Below are positions 56,935 to 64,000 of a stretch of DNA of 64,000 nucleotides, piece by piece. Location: the NCBI RefSeq assembly GCF_008630065.1, contig NZ_VWPL01000003.1, forward strand, positions 124,001 to 188,000. Direction: 5' to 3'. The notes beneath the pieces are model-generated. The model had not been told where the DNA came from. It made no database searches and was given only the letters and a program-made list of their open reading frames with translations. Position 1 is the stretch's first letter, and every line of letters starts with the position of its first letter. This stretch comes from Blastochloris sulfoviridis. Lineage in GTDB: Bacteria > Pseudomonadota > Alphaproteobacteria > Rhizobiales > Xanthobacteraceae. The position numbers were made by a program, and so were the translations under genes.

Positions 56935-57050
56935 GGTTTCCGGCCGATCAGGCCGGAGAACCGTATGCCGTTCGCCGGAAAATCCCTTCCAGATCAAGGA
57001 TTTTTCGGCGAGATCGTTTCCGGTATCCCGAAGGGATCAACCGGAAACCG
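56935..57050. repeat. Family B interspersed repeat, copy 8
   Basis: GGTTTCCGGCCGATCAGGCC at the left and GATCAACCGGAAACCG at the right. The right end lies 8 bp before the leuA stop codon. Confidence 0.92.
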
Positions 57051-57058
57051 TATGAATC

Positions 57059-58651
<1,593 letters not shown>

Positions 58652-58728
58652 TGGGAAATCCTTGTCGTGGAGATCGCGGGCCTTCTCGCGTGGCCCCGTC
58701 TGCGGTTTCGGGAGGTTGCTCGCAAGGT

Positions 58729-58769
58729 CCCCTGAGCGCCCAGGCAAAAGCCCGGCCGGCCCTCAGGGG
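58729..58769 (-). promoter_or_regulatory. Attenuator-like hairpin in the leuA leader
   Basis: CCCCTGAG and CTCAGGGG form an 8-bp outer stem, with a second partial stem inside around a TTTT loop. Its first arm overlaps the stop codon of the leader peptide, as expected for ribosome-dependent attenuation. There is no long T-run after it. Confidence 0.5.
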
Positions 58770-58864
58770 CGGCTAAGGAGCAGGATCCCGCGAAGCGCAA
58801 GGGCGCGCCGGAGCACCGCGTGCGCGGTCCGGTTCCAGGTGCGGCTCGTCGTCGAGCGGATCAC
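58763..58864 (-). CDS. Putative leu leader peptide
   Basis: The 33-aa frame starts at a GTG with AGAGGG 8 bp before it and ends ALALRGILLLSRP. Five leucines and one isoleucine fall in the last 13 residues, three of the leucines in a row just before the stop. Ribosome stalling there at low leucine would change folding of the overlapping hairpin and let transcription reach leuA. Confidence 0.65.
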   Translation of the reverse strand: MIRSTTSRTWNRTAHAVLRRALALRGILLLSRP

Positions 58865-59054
58865 CGTATTGCCCTCTGTCTCGCGCCCATAGACCCACGC
58901 TGTCCGCGCGGGCCGCAAACCACGAATGATCCCTTGTACCGGTTGCGAGGGCCGGTGGCAAGATGATGGGACAATCGGCTCCCTGCCGGCATGATGACCG
59001 GCGGAGCGCACCGCGAGACCCCGCCGAGAGGCCCCGCCAATCCCCGGACCCACC

Positions 59055-59591
59055 ATGACCGACCACATCCGCGCCTTCGCCGAACGCCTGATCGACAAGG
59101 GGCCGGAGGCGCTGCCGCCGCGCGACCGCCGCGTCATCGAACACATCGCAAAGCGCCTCAGCGCCCGGCTGGACTGGTCGGCGGAATACGAGGAGAGCCT
59201 GACCTTCGGCCAGCGCCTCGCCGACGCGGTGGCGGCGTGGGGCGGCTCCTGGCCGTTCATCGTCAGCTTCGCCCTGGTGATGCTGGTGTGGATCGCGGTC
59301 AATCTCGGCCTCGCCGGCGGGACGCCCTTCGACCCCTACCCCTTCATCCTGCTCAATCTGGTGCTGTCGACGCTGGCGGCCATCCAGGCGCCGATCATCA
59401 TGATGAGCCAGAACCGGCAGGCGGCGAAGGACCGCATCCAGGCGCTGCACGACTACGAGGTCAACCTCAAGGCCGAGGTCGAGATCGTCGCGCTGCACGA
59501 CAAGCTCGACCGCCTGCGCAGCCAGGATCTGGCGGCGGCCGTGGCCCGTATCGAGGGCAGGATCGAGGCACTGTTGCACGTGCCCCGCTGA
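59055..59591 (+). CDS. DUF1003-family membrane protein
   Basis: The 178-aa product has two transmembrane segments (about 65-90 and 98-115) with the DUF1003 core FDPYPFILLNLVLS and APIIMMSQNRQ. A helical tail follows. Function is unknown; the family is widespread and has been linked to cell envelope or stress in a few bacteria. It is divergent from leuA and converges with infA, 34 bp away. Confidence 0.88.
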   Translation: MTDHIRAFAERLIDKGPEALPPRDRRVIEHIAKRLSARLDWSAEYEESLTFGQRLADAVAAWGGSWPFIVSFALVMLVWIAVNLGLAGGTPFDPYPFILLNLVLSTLAAIQAPIIMMSQNRQAAKDRIQALHDYEVNLKAEVEIVALHDKLDRLRSQDLAAAVARIEGRIEALLHVPR

Positions 59592-59625
59592 TCCCCGCCC
59601 TCCACGGGCCCCGTCCGGTGCGCGG

Positions 59626-59901
59626 TCAGCGGCGGCGGAACTGCGGGCGGCGCTGGCCGCTGCCGATCGGGCCGGCGCTCTCCGACTTGTGGCGGAAATT
59701 GATGCGGCCACGCTCCAGGTCGTAGGGCGACATTTCCACCACCACCCGGTCGCCGGCGATGGTGCGGATGCGGTGCTTGCGCATCTTGCCGGCGGCATAG
59801 GCGAGAATTTCGTGGTCGTTGTCGAGCTTCACCCGGAAATTGCCGTCCGGCAAGACCTCGGTCACCACCCCATCGAATTCCAGCAGTTCTTCCTTCGACA
59901 T
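59626..59901 (-). CDS. infA: Translation initiation factor IF-1
   Basis: The 91-aa product is an S1-type OB fold ([38 protein letters not shown]). IF-1 binds the ribosomal A site during initiation. The C-terminal 20 residues are basic and longer than the 72-residue E. coli factor. It lies 17 bp after the RhlE gene on the same strand. Confidence 0.95.
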   Translation of the reverse strand: MSKEELLEFDGVVTEVLPDGNFRVKLDNDHEILAYAAGKMRKHRIRTIAGDRVVVEMSPYDLERGRINFRHKSESAGPIGSGQRRPQFRRR

Positions 59902-59918
59902 GCCTTGCTCCTGAAATC

Positions 59919-61448
59919 TCAGCCCACCGGCCGCGCCACAGGCGCGAACCGGCTGCCCCGGCCCGGCCGCCGCGCCGGCTTGAGGAACGCCATGGCCGCG
60001 AAACTGGCGTCCGTGCCCGGTTCGCGTGCCGGCGGCCGTGCCGTCCCCGTCCGGGCGGCGGCCGGCCGCTGGGCAGCCTTGCCGCCCATCTGCCCGCGCT
60101 CACGACTCGACCTGGTGTCCTGCTTGGCGCCCGGATGGGCGTCCGAGGCAGCGGCGTGCCCGGCCGGCGACCTGACTGCAGGCCTGGCTGCCGGTTTGGC
60201 TGACGGCTTGGCCGTCCGCCCGGCGGCGCGCGGTGCCGCCCTGGACTCGTCCTCACCCTTCGGCACAGCCGCACCCCCGCCTGTCCGCACCCGCCCGCGC
60301 ATGTCGACCGCCGGGATGGACGCGCGGATCAAGGTCTCGATGGCCTTGAGATAGGGCCGCTCCTCGGCATCGCACAGGGAGATCGCCACGCCGGTGGCGC
60401 CGGCACGGGCGGTGCGGCCGATGCGATGCACATAGCTTTCGGGCACGTTGGGCAAGTCGAAATTCACCACATGGCTGACGCCCGCGACGTCGATGCCGCG
60501 GGCGGCGATATCGGTTGCCACCAGCGTGCGCAGGCTGCCGTCGCGAAAGGCGGCGAGCACCCGCTCGCGCTGGTTCTGCGACTTGTTGCCGTGGATTGCC
60601 GCCGCCGGCAAGCCGGCTTTGTCGAGCATGCGCACGATTTTGTCGGCGCCGTGCTTGGTGCGGGCGAAGATGAGGGCCCGCTCCACCGGCTCGCGGCGCA
60701 GCACGTCGGCCAGGATCGCCGTCTTGTCGGCCTTGTCGACGAGCAGGATGCGCTGGTCGATGCGGTCGGCGGTCTTGGCCACCGGGGTCACCGCCACCCG
60801 CACCGGATCGCGCAGCATCTTGCCGGTCAGCGCCTCGATCTCCTTGGGCATCGTGGCCGAGAACAGCAGGCTCTGGCGATTGTGCGGCAACATCGCCTCG
60901 ATCCGGCGGATGGCGTGGATGAAGCCCATGTCGAGCATCTGGTCGGCCTCGTCCAGCACCAGCACCTCGACCCGGTCGAGCCGCACGGCGTGGTGGTTCG
61001 CCAGGTCCATCAGCCGGCCGGGGGTGGCCACCAGCACGTCGACGCCCTGGGCCAGCGCCCGGACCTGCGGGTTCATCGACACCCCGCCGATCGCCAGCGC
61101 GACCCTCGGCCGCAGGTGCCGGCCATAGGTCTTCACGGCGGCGAGGATCTGGCTCGCCAGCTCGCGGGTCGGCGCCAGCACCAGCGCGCGCACCGCGCCC
61201 TTTTCGAGTCGGGCGGGGCCGCGATGGGCGGCGAGCCGGTTGAGGATCGGCAAGGTGAAAGCGGCGGTCTTGCCGGTGCCGGTCTGGGCGATGCCGATGA
61301 GGTCGCGCCCCGCGACCACCGGCGGGATCGCCTGGATCTGGATCGGGGTCGGATGAACGTGATTCTCCTCGGCGAGGGCGCGCAGGATCGGCGCGGCAAG
61401 GCCGAGCGTGGTGAAATCGGTCAAGGTCTGTCTTTCTTGCTGGCGCAT
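59919..61448 (-). CDS. rhlE: DEAD-box RNA helicase, RhlE type
   Basis: The 509-aa product has a complete DEAD core: [26 protein letters not shown] and [10 protein letters not shown]. The C-terminal 130 residues are basic, Ala/Pro-rich and probably disordered. Such helicases remodel RNA in ribosome assembly or decay, and cotranscription with infA fits. The ATG at 61448 lies within a degenerate family A repeat, so the true start could be a nearby downstream codon. Confidence 0.9.
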   Translation of the reverse strand: MRQQERQTLTDFTTLGLAAPILRALAEENHVHPTPIQIQAIPPVVAGRDLIGIAQTGTGKTAAFTLPILNRLAAHRGPARLEKGAVRALVLAPTRELASQILAAVKTYGRHLRPRVALAIGGVSMNPQVRALAQGVDVLVATPGRLMDLANHHAVRLDRVEVLVLDEADQMLDMGFIHAIRRIEAMLPHNRQSLLFSATMPKEIEALTGKMLRDPVRVAVTPVAKTADRIDQRILLVDKADKTAILADVLRREPVERALIFARTKHGADKIVRMLDKAGLPAAAIHGNKSQNQRERVLAAFRDGSLRTLVATDIAARGIDVAGVSHVVNFDLPNVPESYVHRIGRTARAGATGVAISLCDAEERPYLKAIETLIRASIPAVDMRGRVRTGGGAAVPKGEDESRAAPRAAGRTAKPSAKPAARPAVRSPAGHAAASDAHPGAKQDTRSSRERGQMGGKAAQRPAAARTGTARPPAREPGTDASFAAMAFLKPARRPGRGSRFAPVARPVG

Positions 61449-61545
61449 CGTCCGCAAAGCGGGAAACCGGTCCTGCGAGCGAAAATGCATCAAACCAACA
61501 TTTGGAGCGGCCGCTCCGGGCCATCGGGCCGGCGGCCGCTTGATT
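61440..61545. repeat. Family A interspersed repeat, copy 9 (degenerate), over the rhlE start
   Basis: GCGCATCGTCCGCAAAGCGG at the left, AACCGGTCCTGCGAGCG in the middle, GGAGCGGCCGCTCC at the right. It overlaps the assigned start codon of the helicase gene. Confidence 0.65.
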
Positions 61546-61946
61546 TAAGAGATCCGGCCCGCAAGGCCGGCGTTTCATATTCCGGTCGCCGAAATCCCGC
61601 TTTCGCACAGGGGAGTCCGGCGAGATCGAGCCCGCGGACCACGACGTGATCCCGCAGAACCCGAAATCGAGAGCGCAAACGCGACACGGCAGCGCCCATA
61701 GGGCACCGGCCGCGCGGCGCGGGGAGCCATCAAAGACGCGCCCCGCGTGACTTGGGCTGTCGGTTGTCGAGAGCTGGGCGAAATAGGCCGAAACCTTCAG
61801 GCGAAGGTGGCGCGCACGCATGGCCCTCCGGCCACACTTGGCCGCGAACCCAGCATTCCCTTCATGACGCCTTCCTATGGTTATTTCAAGGCCACATTCT
61901 CGCTGCTATGACGAGCCAGCCACCATGGTTTCCAAAGAGGCCACCG
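61449..61946. other. Gene-free region between rhlE and the lipoprotein gene
   Basis: These 498 bp contain family A copy 9, a degenerate family B copy (about 61551-61660, GCCGAAATCCCGC) and about 285 bp without a supported gene. Divergent promoters for rhlE and the lipoprotein should lie here. Confidence 0.5.
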
Positions 61947-62348
61947 ATGTCCCCGCTCCGCCCCACCCCCCTTTTCGTCACGCTTGCCGTCACGCTTGCG
62001 CTTGGCGCCTGCAATACGCTGGAGACGTCGAACGCGCCGTCCCCCTCCGGCGAGCCGGTCAATCCGGGCGCCAGGGTGGCGGCACTCGACATTCCCATGG
62101 GGCAGCCGTGCGGCGCCGAGCTTTCGTCCTACAAGGCGGTGATGGACAATGACCTGCGCATGGGTCACGTCAACAAGCCGGTCTACGACAGGGTGATCAA
62201 CGAGCTGCGGCCGGCCGTCGCCGCCTGCCAGGCAGCGCGCAACTACGAGGCCATCGCGCTGGTGAACGCCACCAAGCGCCGCTACGGCTACCCGGTCTCC
62301 CAGGGCGACAGTGTGGTTCGCAGCCGCGATCCCGCCGGACGGTCCTGA
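61947..62348 (+). CDS. Small lipoprotein of unknown function
   Basis: The 133-aa product has a lipoprotein signal (VTLALGAC, Cys about 21). Two more cysteines (PCGAEL and VAACQAARN) may form a disulfide. No family is recognised. AGAGG precedes the ATG. It lies 157 bp before a second lipoprotein gene. Confidence 0.72.
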   Translation: MSPLRPTPLFVTLAVTLALGACNTLETSNAPSPSGEPVNPGARVAALDIPMGQPCGAELSSYKAVMDNDLRMGHVNKPVYDRVINELRPAVAACQAARNYEAIALVNATKRRYGYPVSQGDSVVRSRDPAGRS

Positions 62349-62377
62349 GCGCGCCCCGCAAGCCCGCCGCATCCACC

Positions 62378-62490
62378 AAGTTCCCAAAGTTCCCCCAAGT
62401 TCCCCCAAGTTCCCCCAAGCATCGCGAAGACCCAAGCATTCCCAAGAACCCCGCATCTCCAAGAACCCTGCATCCCCAAGAACCCCCAGC
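62378..62490. repeat. Short CCCAAG-type tandem repeats
   Basis: GTTCCCCCAA is repeated three to four times, followed by looser CCAAGAACCCCGCAT-type units up to the patatin-like gene. Confidence 0.85.
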
Positions 62491-62505
62491 CACGGACCAG
62501 ACATC

Positions 62506-63879
62506 ATGACGGGACGCCGCCTGACCCTGGCCGCGCTGCTCGGCGTTCTCCTCGCCGGATGCGGAACGGTCTTCAACCTGCCGATCAACCGGCCGATCGA
62601 CTCCGAGTCGCCGACGCTGGATGCGGGCTCGCCGCCGAGAATGACCGGCGACGTCGCCGTGGCCCTGTCCTTCTCGGGCGGCGGCACGCGCGCCGCCGCC
62701 TTTGCCCATGGCGTGCTGACCGCCCTCGACACGATGCCCTCGCGCCAGGGCGGCAGCTATCTCGACCGGGTGGTGTTCATCTCGGGCGTGTCGGGCGGCT
62801 CGGTCGCCGCAGCCTATTTCGGCCTCAAGGGCCGCGCGGCGCTGGGCGACTTCCGCGAGCGCTTCCTGCTCCAGAACGCCGAAGAGAGTCTCGACACGAG
62901 GATCAACCTTGCCAACCTGGTGCGCGGCATCGAGGGCGGCGTCAACGACTCCTCGCGCCTGCCGGCCTGGCTCGACCGCCAGCTCTTCAACGGCGCCACC
63001 TTGGCCGACCTCCATGGGAAGAACCGGCCGCTGGTGTGGATCAACGCTTCCGACCTGTTCAACCGCACGCCGTTCCACTTCACGCCGTCGACCTTCGCCG
63101 CGCTGTGCAGCGACGTCACCTCCTATCCGGTGTCCCAGGCGGTGGCCGCGTCGGCCGCGGTGCCAGTCGCCTTTGCGCCGATCGTGCTCAAGACCTTCCC
63201 CGATTCCTGCCGCGCGCCGCTGCCGCCCTGGGTCGACCGGGTGCTGAAGAACCCGAATTCCGGCGGCCAGGCCCGCGCCTTCGCCCAGGCGCTGATCCGC
63301 TATCGCGATCCCGGCCAGATCCGCTACGTCAAGCTGGCCGATGGCGGGCTCGTCGACAATTTCGGCTTGGCCGGCCTCGTCATCGCCCGCGAGATCAGCG
63401 ACCGTCCCTATTCACCCCTCAACGCCGAGCGCGCCGTCCAGCTGCGCCGCCTCGTGTTCATCGTCGTCAATGCCGGGCGCGGCCCGGCCGGCAACTGGGC
63501 GCTCTCGCCTGAGGGGCCCTCGGGCCGGGAACTGCTCGGCGCGGTCACCGACACCGCCATTGATGCGGCGGCGATCTCCTCGTTCGACGCTTTCCGCCTG
63601 ACCATGAACCAATGGGAGACGTCGACCCGCAAATGGCGCTGCGGCCTGTCGGCCGCCGAGGCGAAGCGGCTCGGCGCCGGCCCCGGCTGGCGCTGCGACG
63701 ACGTCTCGTTCGACCTCGCGGAGGTGTCGTTCGACCAGCTCGGCAAGCTCACCCCCACGCTCAATGCGGTGCCGACCCGCCTGCGGCTGGAGCCCGAGCA
63801 GGTCGAGCTGGTGGTGAATGCCGGCATCGAGGCCACCCGCGCCCACCCCGTGCTGCGCGGCAGCCTCCTCGGGCGCTAA
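62506..63879 (+). CDS. Patatin-like phospholipase lipoprotein
   Basis: The 457-aa product has a lipoprotein signal (GVLLAGC, Cys about 19). The patatin catalytic elements are present: oxyanion loop SFSGGGTRAAAF, nucleophile elbow ISGVSGGS and the Asp of LADGGLVDN. It is probably a lipase anchored in the envelope. The TAA stop overlaps the edge of a family A repeat. Confidence 0.88.
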   Translation: MTGRRLTLAALLGVLLAGCGTVFNLPINRPIDSESPTLDAGSPPRMTGDVAVALSFSGGGTRAAAFAHGVLTALDTMPSRQGGSYLDRVVFISGVSGGSVAAAYFGLKGRAALGDFRERFLLQNAEESLDTRINLANLVRGIEGGVNDSSRLPAWLDRQLFNGATLADLHGKNRPLVWINASDLFNRTPFHFTPSTFAALCSDVTSYPVSQAVAASAAVPVAFAPIVLKTFPDSCRAPLPPWVDRVLKNPNSGGQARAFAQALIRYRDPGQIRYVKLADGGLVDNFGLAGLVIAREISDRPYSPLNAERAVQLRRLVFIVVNAGRGPAGNWALSPEGPSGRELLGAVTDTAIDAAAISSFDAFRLTMNQWETSTRKWRCGLSAAEAKRLGAGPGWRCDDVSFDLAEVSFDQLGKLTPTLNAVPTRLRLEPEQVELVVNAGIEATRAHPVLRGSLLGR

Positions 63880-63976
63880 AGCATTCTCCGCAAAAGTGGG
63901 AACCGGTTTTGCGACAGAGAATGCGACAACTCAGAGACTTGGAGCAGCCCCGGTTCAACCGGCTCGGCGGACGCTC
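63877..63976. repeat. Family A interspersed repeat, copy 10
   Basis: CTAAAGCATTCTCCGCAAAA at the left and GGCTCGGCGGACGCTC at the right. The stop of the patatin-like gene lies on its left edge. Confidence 0.9.
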
Positions 63977-64000
63977 CTGACGCTCACGCGGCAAGGCGCG

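Larger units (their letters stand above)
58652..59054. other. leuA leader and divergent promoter region
   Basis: A minus-strand leader peptide with an attenuator-like hairpin takes up 58729-58864. The remaining stretch to 59054 should hold promoters for leuA and the divergent DUF1003 gene. No other gene is seen. Confidence 0.6.

Overview
This is a high-GC chromosomal window from an alphaproteobacterium, most likely of the order Hyphomicrobiales (Rhizobiales). The evidence is a HisZ-HisG pair, a GTP cyclohydrolase II with a decayed RibB-like N-terminus, an Omp25-type porin, a BTLCP cysteine peptidase, a CIRCE-controlled groESL operon, and many short palindromic interspersed repeats like those of this order. 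A soluble [FeFe] hydrogenase points to a facultative anaerobe, possibly a purple non-sulfur phototroph; no photosynthesis gene is in the window, so this is inference. There is no phage, transposase, CRISPR array or rRNA.

Layout. 1-5.2 kb: rsmD (cut by the edge) and rluB on the minus strand, tadA and ribA on the plus strand, and a DCC-family protein. rluB carries a large in-frame minisatellite. 5.4-8.9 kb: tRNA-Leu(CAG), a membrane protein, an alpha/beta hydrolase and a class I glutamine amidotransferase. 9.2-13.8 kb: a radical SAM/SPASM protein followed by a YnjBCD-type ABC importer. 13.9-19.2 kb: a TolA/TonB-like protein, then a tight two-gene operon of a NuoF/GltD-type flavoprotein and an [FeFe] hydrogenase. 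19.2-25 kb: a CopZ-like protein, a degenerate EAL protein, a PCuAC copper chaperone, a K+/H+ antiporter and a porin. 25.3-32 kb: a fructosamine-kinase/LMW-phosphatase pair (probable deglycation module), a small unknown protein, hisZ-hisG and a Pat-like acyl-CoA synthetase/acetyltransferase. 32.8-38.9 kb: a universal stress protein, a GT2/YdjC pair resembling lipid A aminosugar modification, an SbmA/YddA-like ABC exporter and a PilZ protein. 39.2-41.9 kb: groESL with a 3' tandem repeat. 42-47.5 kb: an exopolysaccharide chain-length/BY-kinase locus with two small unknown genes and a secreted Gly-rich protein. 48.3-54.7 kb: an AhpD-like protein, a c'-type cytochrome, a PfkB kinase, a BTLCP peptidase, a PPP phosphatase and an O-antigen-ligase-like protein. 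54.9-61.5 kb: GTP-type PEP carboxykinase, leuA with a Leu-rich leader peptide, a DUF1003 protein, infA and a RhlE helicase. 61.9-63.9 kb: two lipoproteins, one a patatin-like phospholipase.

Non-coding structure is the other main theme. Family A (about 100 bp, ends CTAGAGCAT...CCGC / GCGG...ATGCTCTAG) and family B (about 120 bp, two hairpins) occur about ten times each. They sit in convergent intergenic gaps and often touch or supply stop codons. Two gene 3' ends (groEL and the ABC exporter) are also locally duplicated in tandem. The most interesting single locus is the hydrogenase operon, which has no HydE, HydF or HydG maturase genes nearby.
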